Source: Cryptomeria japonica
Taxonomy: Eukaryota > Streptophyta > Pinopsida > Cupressales > Cupressaceae
Direction of reading: 5' to 3'
NCBI RefSeq assembly: GCF_030272615.1
Contig: NC_081413.1
Span: 18,240,285 to 18,304,284, forward strand
Length of the DNA stretch: 64,000 bases
Shown here one piece after another: positions 55,122 to 64,000 of the stretch. Under the pieces are notes generated by a model that saw only the letters and a program-made list of their open reading frames with translations, did no database searches and was not told where the DNA came from. The position numbers and the translations under genes are program-made. The first letter of the stretch is position 1; every line of letters begins with the position of its first letter.

Positions 55122-56921
55122 TCAATTGTTGAAGCATTGGCAGGCCTTACTCTTGGTGGAATAGCCAAGAAATATGCCTTCATCACTCTTAGCTTCAAAT
55201 TTGTTAATGTAATCACCTCTTTTAATAAAACATTTGCTACCAAATATATTAAAATAGCTAACATCAGGTGATCTTCCATACCAATATTCATAAGGGGTCT
55301 TGTCCTTACCTCTTTTCACCAGAACTCGGTTCATTGTGTACACAGTTGTACTTACAGCTTCTTTCCAAAAGGTTTTCACTACACCTCCTTGTATCAACAT
55401 TCTCCTAGTAGCTTCAACCACTGACTAGTTGTTCCTCTCTGCGATACCATTCTGATGTGGTGTCCTTGGTGCAAAAAGCTGTTGTTTGATACCATTCTCA
55501 TCACAGTACTTAGTGAACTCCTCAGAAGTAAATTCACCACCTTGATCTGTTCTCAGACATTTTATCCTTTTTCCACTCTCTTTCTTAGCTAAGGCCCTGA
55601 ATGCCTTGAACTTACCAAAAGATTCATTCTTATCCTTCAAGAATGTGACCCAAATCATCCTTGAACAATCATCAGTGAAGATCATGAAATATTTGTCACC
55701 TTGAATGTTTCTTGTTCTTATTGGTTCACATAGATCTGTATGAACCAAATCTAACAAGTGCTCTATTGAGAAGGACTTGCTCTTGAAAGTTGAAGAAGTC
55801 ATCTTTCCTAACTGACATTCTTTGCAAAGAGTATTAACCAGTTTGTCTAGTTGAGGCAGACCTCTTACTGTCTTAGACTTGCTCACTTTAACAATGTTAT
55901 CAAAGTTTATATAACAAAGTCTCATATGCCAAAGCCAGCTATCATCTATTTTTGCAATCAAACAATTGCTAACTTTAGGATTAAGATGAAACAGATTACC
56001 TCTGGTTTGTTTCCTAGTTGCAATCAATTCACCTTTGTTGTCAAAGATTTTGCACATACCATTTCTAAACTCTAGTGGGTATCCATTGTCATTAAGTTGT
56101 GCCACACTCAGAAGATTGTGCTTTAGACCTTCAACCCAATAGACATCGTTAGCACTGCTCTTCCCATTAAGAGAAATACCTCCCTTACCTGTAACCATAT
56201 AGGGTGAGTCATTGCCAAATCTGATAACACTGCCATCAAATTCCTTCAAGGAAAGAAATTTTCTCTGATCACCGGTCATATGATGTGAACAACCACTATC
56301 AATTATCCAATCATTAGAGTTTTCCATCCTGGACACTAGTGCTTTTTGATCTGATATCTCTTTCTTAATAGATACAAACACAATATCTTCACTAGCATCA
56401 TCACCATATTCTTCATTAGTGATACCACTGTCAACCATTATAAGACAATCTCTCTTGCCTTTGCCCTTATACTTCTTGAATTTGTCTCTCTTGTGTTCAT
56501 TTTCACCATTAGGACAATTAGCTGCTCTATGACCAATCTTGTTGCATGCAAAACATTTTAAAGTTAGTTTACCTCTGTATTTCCTAGTGCATCTAGGTAG
56601 TCGTTTTGCCAACAATGCTTCAAGTTCCACTAGGTTGTCTTCATCATCAACATCTCTGTTGGATCTAGATTCATAACCATGACAAGTATATCTACTTTTT
56701 CTCATAGATGGGTTAGAGACAGAAGCTTTGAATGCAGATTTTGATTTTTGTACACTATCATCATAGTCGCTTAATTCAAAAGTAGTAAGTTTGCCAATGA
56801 TAGAGTCAAGAGTTACCTTAGTTTTGTCAATGGACTTCAGCTCCTGAATAGCTACAACTCGGATAGCATAGACCAATAGTAGGGTTCTTAGTACCTTACT
56901 AATCACTGTGGCATCTTCCAC
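55122..56921 (-). pseudogene. Gag (C-terminal part), protease and integrase of Copia F
   Basis: A 498-codon frame (56921-55425) runs through the end of gag, an intact CCHC zinc knuckle (CFACNKIGHRAANC), protease (WIIDSGCSHHMTG), the integrase zinc finger (HMRLCYINFDN, CKECQLGKM) and the whole catalytic core. The three acidic positions are HTDLCEP, LRTDQGGEF and NGIAERNN. A TAG at 55425-55427, in place of glutamine, cuts the integrase C-terminal part (55421-55122), which has FGSKCFIKRGDY and FLGYSTKSKACQ. This is the longest coding stretch in the window. Confidence 0.93.
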
Positions 56922-56993
56922 TTTCCCTCCTGCACTCTTTATTTCACCAACTATCTCTTTTATCCTTTGACCATACTGCTGGATATTCTCACC

Positions 56994-57350
56994 TTAAGAC
57001 ATTCTCATGTCATCAAACTTTCCTCTTAGACTCTCCTCTTTAGCAATATTAACATGTTCATCACCGCTATAAATCTTTTCAAGTTTTTTCCATACTTCAT
57101 ATGTAGTTTCAAGACCATGAACATCTACATATTCAACATCAGACAGGGAACTGATAATAGCCTCCAATGCTTGATGATTTTCTTGTTGTTTTTCCTTCTG
57201 ACCATCAATCAGAGTTCCAATAGGTGTAACATAGTGAGTTTCTACATGATCCCAATACTGACTTCCCAGACTCTTAATGTAAATATTCATTATGTCGCTC
57301 CATATCCTATAGTTATCTTTGTTGAACTTCGGACCTTCCTTCTTCATCAT
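56994..57350 (-). pseudogene. Gag N-terminal part, Copia F
   Basis: Starts MMKKEGPKFNKDNYRIWSD and continues for 118 codons through HQALEAIISSLSDVEYVDVH and YEVWKKLEKIY to a TAA (56994-56996) in place of a glutamate codon. Reading then goes on in the same frame towards 56921. It gives the reference for the gag deletion in Copia A. Confidence 0.9.
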
Positions 57351-57408
57351 GATCTACAAGATCTTTTCCTCAAGCTATTAGGATTTTAGATATAAGAGGA
57401 CCTGAGAT

Positions 57409-57420
57409 GCTCTGATACCA
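57409..57420 (-). other. Primer binding site of Copia F
   Basis: Minus strand TGGTATCAGAGC, exact initiator-Met type, two bases from the LTR end at 57423. Confidence 0.93.
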
Positions 57421-57422
57421 AT

Positions 57423-58889
57423 TGATGATATGATGAAAGAATAAGTATCTGGTGAATTACTAAGAGGGGGCATGATTCAGTAAACTAAAAAACTGATACA
57501 AACTTCCCAAACTCAAACTCAATCACACAAAGTAAACTTATCAATAAAATATCATTGTCAAGATCAATACTCATATGAATACTCAACATCAACCGGTTAA
57601 CTATTATAGCAACTTAACAGTAAACAGCTTCAATCTTGTAAACATCCAAATGCTTAATCATATATCAACACACTCCATCTCTCAATGCTTCCAGTTATCA
57701 TGCCTTATCAGAATAGTTAAGTAATTAATCAAATCAACAAATAAGATCATAACCACAAAAACATTCACCACATGACACAAATGTTTATACGTGGAAAACA
57801 TAAATAGATAAAAACCACGGTGAGATGAGACTCACAAGATAGCTAACTGAACTCTTCTGAAGTTTGCCCTGTTAGGAGCCAAGCCTGTTAAAGATTTTAC
57901 AGTAAGTCTTGTTAAGAACTGATCATGTTAGGAATCACCCAGTTAAGGGATTTACAAATGCCTTGATAAAAAGCAAATACCCTATTAGGAGTAACCTCGA
58001 TAGAGAATTTGAGAATCCAAGCTAATGGACCACCTTGTTAGAGGATTTAAGAAGTAACCAAGCTTGTTAGAGCTTACCCGGTTAGGGGATTTAAATTATG
58101 CTGTAATTGTTAGAAGACAACAGGTTTTTCTTCATCTGTCTGAATAGCACTACATTTGCTTGATCAGATCCTTTTAAGCTTCAATCTCCCTTTACACAAA
58201 CGGCAAATCCATTCTCTGGTTAGGCAACCACATACTCAACTGATTTCCGCCAGCTCTTGCCAACAACTTTTACAAAACAACTTCATAGACCTTAAATACA
58301 AATCAATTAGGTCGGTAAGAAAATAAAAACCTAATTCTCTCATAGATATTACAAACAAATCGGTTCAAGTGTGACCATTGGATTTACATAGCAATCTATA
58401 CACATTCTTCAAGAAAGTTCCAACCGCTCCATGATCACCACTTCATAGGACTTGTAACTCATCGCGCGCTTTGCATTAGATGCAATCCACTTTTCTCATT
58501 CCCTGGACAATCAAACAAATGCACCAAAACAATCTGAACTTATCTTCATACAATGACCACATGTGTCATCATCATTACCACTCAACCATTAATAAACCAA
58601 CATAACCATTTCAGCAAACTTAATCGGTTAGGGTTTAACAAAAACCAACTAGTAGGGTTTACCGGTTACATAACATAGAAAGGGTTTAACCTTATACACC
58701 AGTTACCGGTTCAACTCACATACTTGTATACCGGTTTACAACATCTTCCTCAAAGCTCTTCCTACTGGTTACAAGACAATAACAACAATAACAAAAATAT
58801 CAGCAATATCATAAATACCATTACCGGTTCAATTGACATCAATGACAACATAACATATCATTAATGCAATCTTCATGCAAATGTCAACA
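57423..58889 (-). repeat. 5' LTR of Copia F, 1467 bp
   Basis: Same limits and length as the 3' LTR. It ends GTCAACA next to the target copy aaatt. Confidence 0.92.
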
Positions 58890-59274
58890 AAATTTACCTT
58901 TAAATATATGAAGATTTATGTGAGATGCATGGAACCTAGCTAGACAAAAATCTACTCCTGGGACTCCTTAGCCAAATGGAGTAGTAGAGAGAAAGAATCA
59001 GACAATATAGGAGATGGAAAGAACAATGTTGACTCAAGCAAATTTACTACATATGTAATGTATTGGACAAAATTTGTTCAAACAATATTATAAATTCTAA
59101 ACAGAGCTCAAGTTATAACAACAAATACTAAGACTCCACATGAGCTATGGAAGGAAGATTGATATCATTTAGGCATCTTAGATATTTGGAAGGAAATGTT
59201 ATATAAAAAGGGATGAAGAAAATTTGGATAAGTTTGATTCTAGATCTGATGAAGGTATTTTTCTTGGTTATTCT
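58890..59274 (+). pseudogene. Integrase C-terminal half, Copia D
   Basis: Resumes the core after Copia F: a frame with CEMHGT, then STPGTP, PNGVVERKNQTI, EMERTMLTQANLL, and later KFDSRSDEGIFLGYS-like wording. The third catalytic position (Glu of VVERKN) is kept. Several stops and shifts occur. Coding ends at 59274, where an unrelated LTR starts with TGTAGACACC. Confidence 0.85.
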
Positions 59275-59664
59275 TGTAGACACCTAAAATTGTCCCATGC
59301 TTACGAATGCCAATTTTACTAACTATTCTTCTTGATAATTAAATAATCTGCTCATTCTTCCAAATTGACATTATTCCTCTAATTCCATAATCAATTAATA
59401 TTAAATATTCTCTTTCTAATATTAATTAAATAATCTTATTATTTAATTAATTGTGATTATTAAGTTTAATTAAAAGAGCTTAATTGTTTAATTAAATTCA
59501 ATTTCTACTATAGTCTCACAATTAATTATAATTCTTTAAATTATTTAATTGGCTATGATGTCCTCTTAATTAAATAAATTTTCAAATTCATTTACTTTCA
59601 TTTATCTCCCGTTTCAAATTAATTTCATTTTCTTCAAAATTCAAATTCAAAACACCACAAGATT
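59275..59664 (+). repeat. LTR fragment M (family of element J)
   Basis: Begins TGTAGACACCTAAAATTGTC, nearly the reverse complement of the LTR ends at 20949 and 24686, and has the same TTAATTAA-rich body. It ends near 59664, where Copia G integrase coding begins on the other strand. The left flank is D coding and the right flank is G coding, so this is a rearranged junction rather than a simple solo LTR. Confidence 0.65.
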
Positions 59665-60081
59665 TATGAGACCTCAAGTAAAATTGAATGTGGTTTTGTT
59701 TTCCATAAATGCAATACTCACAAAAATCTAAGTCAATATTATAATCATTTAAACCTTCAACAAGGTTTTTATTTTTAAGGTCCTTAGACCCTTTTCTCTA
59801 ATATTGCCAATCCTCTGGTGCCATAACATAGTCTTCTCTATAGGTAACTTTGTTTCAAAAGAAAGAGCACCCTTGGATACCCAAAAGCCATGTCCATCCA
59901 CTGAAGGTGAATCCCTCAAATTTTCCAACGAAGTATCCATAGAATTACTTTTTATAGAAGTGGTATTACACTTAACAGTGTATGCCTCTAGCTTACAAAG
60001 TGTGTCAAATTTGACACCTTTCATAATAACCATAGCACCCTTAACCATTTTACATCTTGCATAAAAAAATACTACCTGCAC
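59665..60081 (-). pseudogene. Integrase N-terminal domain, Copia G
   Basis: The frame 60081-59749 has ETKLPIEKTMLWHQRIGNIR and GLRTLKIKTL. Its continuation on another frame gives CEYCIYGKQNHIQF and HKSCGVL. Together these form the His-Cys zinc finger, with the second histidine (HIG) changed to asparagine (NIR). The catalytic core is missing because of the 59664 junction. Confidence 0.85.
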
Positions 60082-60117
60082 ACCTGCATCTATTAGTTTT
60101 CAAACATATAATAAATT

Positions 60118-60348
60118 TCATTTTAATCCAGGGATATGCAACACACCACTAATCCTTTTTATTCTACCATCAGAAAACCTGATTCTAACTTTACCACGAC
60201 CAACAATATCTAAATGTGAATCATCACCCAAGTACACCTTACATCCAATAATTTCTTCATATTTAGAAAACCAATCTCTATTGGAAGTCATATGAAAAGA
60301 TGCACCTGAGTCAATTAACCATGCATCTTTTCCTACATGAGTAGCCAA
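60118..60348 (-). pseudogene. Protease, Copia G
   Basis: A 76-codon open frame with the aspartic protease active site DAWLIDSGASFHMTSNRDWF, then VYLGDDSHLDIVGRGKVRI and GVLHIPGLK. It is intact over the active site and ends at a stop just before the usual NLISVS linker. Confidence 0.88.
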
Positions 60349-61167
60349 AGGTGCAATAAATGCATCACCATCTTCCTTATTGGACCTAGAATTAGAATCA
60401 AACTTCTTCGTTTTCTTCTTATTTTATTCTTTACAATCCTTGTGGATGTGTCCTAATTTACCATAATTCCAACAAATGACTTTGGACTTTCTGAAATATT
60501 TTGATCTCCCTCTAGAATTGGATTTATTATGCTTCTCATTCTTCTTGACTTTTTCCTTAGGATAGCCACAAACAGTTGGGCTTCCTTTGAACTGATGGAT
60601 ACCTTCCTCTGCATCTCTTAACCAAGCAAGGCACCCAACACATCTTTAGACTTCAAAATAATAGAAGTACTATCAATAGCCATAATAAGAAAAGCTCACG
60701 AATCAGGCAAAGAAAAAAGCGAGATCTAGCATTTCTCCTCCTCATCCATCTTAACACCAGAAGATACCAATTGAGCCACCAACATATTAAATGCTTCTAG
60801 GTGGTTTTTAGTTTGTCCACCCTCTTCCATTCTCAAGGAATATAATTTCTTCTCGAAGAAAATCTGATTCAATAAATATTTGGCTTGATTCATTTCACCA
60901 AGCTTAGTCCATAGCTTCTTTGTAGAGGTCTCTTTGTGGACATTGATTAGAACAGTCTGCCAGGAAAAATCTGATTAGACCCTTAGCTTCATGGTCTATA
61001 ACATCATGTTGAGAAATTGTAGTAGGATCTAAAGGTCTTGAGACATTCGCCTCAACAACATCCCACAGGTCTCGATCTATTAGCAAATCCTCCACCTTCA
61101 ACTTCAACATCTCAAAATTACTTCCAAAAAAAATTTTCACCTCTATTCTCCCTGACGAACTTTCCAT
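60349..61167 (-). pseudogene. Gag, Copia G
   Basis: Start codon at 61165-61167 (MESSSGRIEVKIFFGSNFE). The first 87 codons are open (LKLKVEDLLIDRDLWDVVEA). Then frameshifts appear, a leucine-rich middle (about 60790-60900) is recognisable, and a zinc knuckle near 60450 has tyrosine in place of the second cysteine (CWNYGKLGHIHKDC), again a G-to-A type change. A lysine/serine-rich basic stretch lies next to it (60360-60560). Confidence 0.82.
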
Positions 61168-61174
61168 CTAAAAA

Positions 61175-62328
61175 TGTTGCAAATGTGAAGTGGTTGATGT
61201 GTTAGTATGGTTTTCATTGATGTCAACATACTGATTTTGTATATCAGTAATTGGTTTGTGCTTTGTATTTTTGATAGGTTACAGTTGTAGTCATGAAGCT
61301 TTGGTATGTTGTTGGATATTGCCTTAGGATGTCATTCTTATGATTTGGTGCTTCATAAGTTGTGCTACGGAAGTGTGCTCAGTGATGATGATATTTGACA
61401 GTATTTGCAATGCTCCATATTTATAGTTTTGATGATGATATCTTAGATTTATGTTGTTCATGTCTTTATCTTTGTTATTCTAATTCAGGACATGATGATG
61501 TGCTCTAAAGTTATGGTTGTTGATATGTTCATTTTGGGTCCAATTAACCTTGAATGTTCTCTTTTTTTGCTATGGTGATTGTGGCATATGGATAATGTGT
61601 TGCTTTGGTCAATGTAGTGCTTTGTGGTGTGGTCCACTTCTTATTCCTTTCCATTGTGAGAATGTTTAGTGTAGACCTATTTCAAATTATGTTTCAGTAA
61701 TTTATTTTTCTGACTTGGGAGACTTCTATTTAAGAGATGAGTATAAATAAAGGATGATTGTAATGAAGAAGTATGTGAAGCAAGTTGATTAAGAAAGAAG
61801 ACCTATCTCTTGTTGGTACGAATTTTTGCGAGGTTGTGTATAGTTGTGGTTGAGCATTATGGTAGTGTGTTGATGTTGTTTGGTACCAAAGGCAATGAGC
61901 CAAAGGTTTCTTTCGACATTGCAGCTTAGTAGCAATTGTTCTTTGGTGGTGGATTACTTCTTTTTCCTTCTTCTTCTTCTTCTTCTGGGCAGCAGTGAGC
62001 CCTCTCCTTTTCTAATGGTTTTAGCTCGGCAACTTGAGCCCACTTGTAGTGAGCATTCTCACAGTGAGCCACCCTTTGTAAAAATTACCTTAACTGGTGT
62101 CATCCTAATAGGTGTTTTATACTTGATAATTAGCATTCTCCATGGTTTTTCCCTTCTTGGGTTTTCCATGTAAAATCTAGTGTTTCATGTGTGTTCTCTC
62201 TCATGCTTATATCTGTTTATGGTTAAGTAATCGAGAATTAGTTTACCAGATTTTTTTTGGTGAAATAAGTAAAATATTTTAATTGACAATTGATTCACCC
62301 TCCTCTCAGTTGTCCAAGATATTCAACA
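61175..62328 (+). mobile_element. Solo LTR N, 1154 bp
   Basis: TGTTGCAAATG start and ATATTCAACA end, flanked by aaaaa on both sides (61170-61174, 62329-62333). The low-complexity duplication is weaker evidence than usual. It has the paired core (62139-62173), the GATTCACCCTCCTCTCAG box near the end (62292) and a (TTC)n run (61967-61986). It sits 8 bp before the gag start codon of Copia G. The 97-codon frame at 61880 resembles nothing known. Confidence 0.78.
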
Positions 62329-62333
62329 AAAAA

Positions 62334-62450
62334 GTACTGCAACAAGATCAAAAAGTATCTTCTACACAAGCTCTCACTCGAATCTGGATTAGTTCAAAAA
62401 ACCCACTAACCTACAACTAAAAACAAAGGTGATCAGACTCTAATACCACT
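62334..62450 (-). other. Leader and primer binding site of Copia G
   Basis: The primer site is TGGTATTAGAGTC on the minus strand (62436-62448), an initiator-Met-type site with one C-to-T change. It lies two bases from the LTR at 62451. Confidence 0.8.
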
Positions 62451-64000
62451 TGTAAGGAAGATAAGTAGCGAAATAACTTCCTACACTAACCTTGAGAGGA
62501 GGATAATGCAAAATTTTTATAGATTGTTATGAGGTAAAAGCACAAACTTGCTTCGCACTTGGGGCTAATTGGGTGTAGTTCGGTCGAACTTAGTCTGGTC
62601 GAACTGAGTTTGGCTGAACTAAGTCCAGCCAGACTATTTCCCTGCCACGTGGCGCAGATGTGCCACCAATAGTTTGGCCAAACTATTGGTGTCATAATCC
62701 AGGTTTTTTGTGAGCACCCAAATGCAAAAGAGTCAAAATAATTCAAAATAGTTCGGCCGCACTCAGTTTGACCGGACTAAGTTTGGCCAAACTCACCTAT
62801 GTGGCAGGTGATGTGGCAGCCAAATCACCTATTTTGTCTCATTTCTAAAACTTTTCACTTCTATCAAATTTTTGTTGCTCAATTTCTCTTCAGGCAAATT
62901 ATTGTTTTACAAAAATAAAAAAATACCCTTTTGTAGAGCTCGAAGTCACGAATTTGGACATATAATTCTTTTTAATATTTTGATTAATTTTAGTATTTTT
63001 TATTTTTTAAACATTGTGAGTAGGTTTTTTAAGTTCAAAAAGAAGCCGATTTGAAATTTAAAAAAAATCTTAATGATATTAAAAAAAATTTAAAAATATA
63101 TTTTTCACTCGATGAGAGAATCTTCTCCAAAAGGGTATAATATTTTTTTTGATAATGATAAATTTAGTAGACTTATGATGACCCCAAATGAAAACTACCA
63201 AATTCAAGTATGTTGGAATTTAAAATATTATTACGAGAAAAATATACGTCAAAATTTAAAGTTTTTTTTAACACTGCATATATATGTTCTCTATTTGAAA
63301 AATTAAAATTAGAAAAAAATAAGTTCATTTTCATTTTGTTTGGTGACGCCGACTAGAACCCCTGATTTTCAACATTTTTCAGCAATAAAAAATCTGTCTT
63401 TGAATATATAAAAAAAATATCGAATTTTTTTTTTAAAAATTTAAAATAACAAACATAAATTTCATTAATATTTATATATTTGATCAATTTACATAATTCT
63501 AAAATTCAATTTAAAAATGTCACTTTTATGCGGTCGAAGTTAAACAGTTTTGGTTGTGTTGGCCACTTCCTTTATAAAAGTGTGACACAACATTGTACTT
63601 TTTCCCTACGACAATTATAGAAAATTAACAGTTTTAGACATAATAGCATGCATAACACAACACAGTGATTTACGTGGGCAAAACCCTTTCAAGAGAAAAA
63701 CCCCACAGTCCAAAAGTCGCCCAATATATTATTTGATAATCAATAACAAATTACAATATACATACAAAGAAATCTCTTCACATGAATACCACCAACTAGA
63801 GATTCAGAGGTAACTTAATAACTATAAGACTCTTATACCCAACCTCCATCTCACACACCTCATATATAGGACATACAATACATGAAATCATCAAACTGTA
63901 TTACAAAACCATGGGGTAAAACCACCCAATAAAGTGGAACCGACCTTATATCCAACCCTAGTTTCCCTATGATGTGTCAAAACACACATCAATGTGTATT
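62451..64000 (-). repeat. 5' LTR of Copia G (continues beyond the window)
   Basis: The inner end TGTAAGGAAG is fixed by the primer site. A paired core in reverse form (ACGTGGGCAAAACCC then AAAAACCCCAC, 63673-63706) supports a Copia LTR running to the window end. The middle (62530-63540) may be a separate insert: it carries the palindrome array and an AT-rich stretch. No coding. Confidence 0.6.
62577..62793. repeat. Array of eight 14-bp palindromes (consensus AGTTYGGYCRAACT)
   Basis: Units at 62577, 62592, 62607, 62622 (period exactly 15), one at 62671, then 62750, 62765, 62780 (period 15 again). The unit at 62671 is the centre of a perfect 28-bp palindrome (62664-62691). A G-box palindrome, GCCACGTGGC (62644-62653), lies between the first two groups. 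Confidence 0.93.

Larger units (their letters stand above)
50436..58889 (-). mobile_element. Copia F: nearly complete Copia inside Copia D
   Basis: Two LTRs of equal length (1467 bp each: 50436-51902 and 57423-58889) enclose gag, protease, integrase, RT and RNase H on the minus strand. Flanks gaatt (50431-50435) and aaatt (58890-58894) form a target duplication with one G-to-A change. By eye the LTRs agree at roughly 95 %. Protein wording is close to Copia A. A DNA element T splits its RNase H. A few stops and frameshifts disable it, but it is the best-preserved autonomous-type element here. Confidence 0.93.
35420..59274 (+). mobile_element. Copia D: outer host element, split by E, X and F
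   Basis: 5' LTR 35420-36795, primer site 36798-36809, and gag in three pieces (36857-37074, 45420-45604, 46965 to about 48000). Decayed nucleocapsid and protease follow (about 49300-49800), then integrase in two pieces (50041-50430 and 58890-59274). Reading across each insertion restores the expected protein order, so all pieces belong to one ancient copy. RT, RNase H and the 3' LTR are not in the window; coding stops at 59274 inside FLGYS of integrase. Gag and its coiled-coil tail resemble Copia C, suggesting the same Sirevirus-like lineage. Confidence 0.85.
59665..64000 (-). mobile_element. Copia G: 5' part of another Copia family
   Basis: On the minus strand: LTR (from 62451 past the window end), primer site, a solo LTR (N) in the leader, gag, protease, and integrase up to 59665, where it is truncated. 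The protein differs clearly from A, D, E and F (start MESSSGRIEVKIFFGSNFE; protease LIDSGASFHMT), so it is a separate lineage. Confidence 0.82.

Noticed and set aside
61880-62173. 97-codon plus-strand frame near the (TTC)n run
   Set aside because: Located inside solo LTR N; the leucine run comes from the microsatellite.
1-64000. Search for host genes, rRNA, tRNA, CRISPR-like arrays and viral (non-retroelement) sequences
   Set aside because: Nothing beyond retroelement and DNA-transposon remains could be supported; all long open frames with recognisable domains are gag or pol.

Overview
The window is nuclear DNA of a land plant, most likely a gymnosperm with a very large genome. I infer this from the lack of any recognisable host protein-coding gene and from wall-to-wall old LTR retrotransposons nested in one another. 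Paired LTRs have drifted (about 6 % in element A, roughly 10 % at the start of the LTRs of element E), and decay is dominated by C-to-T and G-to-A changes. No rRNA, tRNA, CRISPR or prokaryotic feature is present. Element letters below are my own labels.

Left part (1-31254). Copia A (minus, 1-5978, left end cut by the window) sits inside the RT region of a Ty3/gypsy element B (minus, 5979 to about 10215). B lies against the 3' end of a plus-strand Copia K (LTR 10624-11729), and K abuts a second gypsy element H (minus, gag at 11730-12952, tRNA-Lys-type primer site at 14812-14830). The LTR of H is split by a coding-free Copia-type LTR element I (14950-17570). After AT-rich DNA comes a coding-free LTR element J (about 20441-24686). 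Then follows a scrambled plus-strand Copia C (24687-31254), whose 3' LTR holds a foreign solo LTR L (28982-30654).

Middle (31255-35419). This is the only stretch I cannot assign to a retroelement. It carries a dense CCAAT-box cluster, an 85-bp tandem repeat directly before a palindromic GACGTC/CCGAC box and a TATA box, and a duplicated telo-box segment. It may be promoter or 5' leader DNA of a low-copy gene, but no coding exon is visible.

Right part (35420-64000). Copia D (plus) has its 5' LTR at 35420-36795 and its coding region cut into pieces. Its gag is split by gag-only Copia element E (37075-45419, perfect 5-bp target duplication) and by an unclassified 1.36-kb insert X (45605-46964). 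Its integrase is split by Copia F (minus, 50436-58889), which itself carries a 991-bp terminal-inverted-repeat DNA element T (52482-53472). D ends at a rearranged junction at 59275 with an LTR fragment M and then Copia G (minus), which holds a solo LTR N (61175-62328). The LTR of G (62451 to the window end) contains an array of 14-bp palindromes at a 15-bp period.

All coding regions are disabled copies of gag, protease, integrase, reverse transcriptase and RNase H. Coordinates of LTR ends, primer sites and target duplications were read by eye. Element-level classification is firm where protein motifs exist and tentative for H, I, J, M and X.
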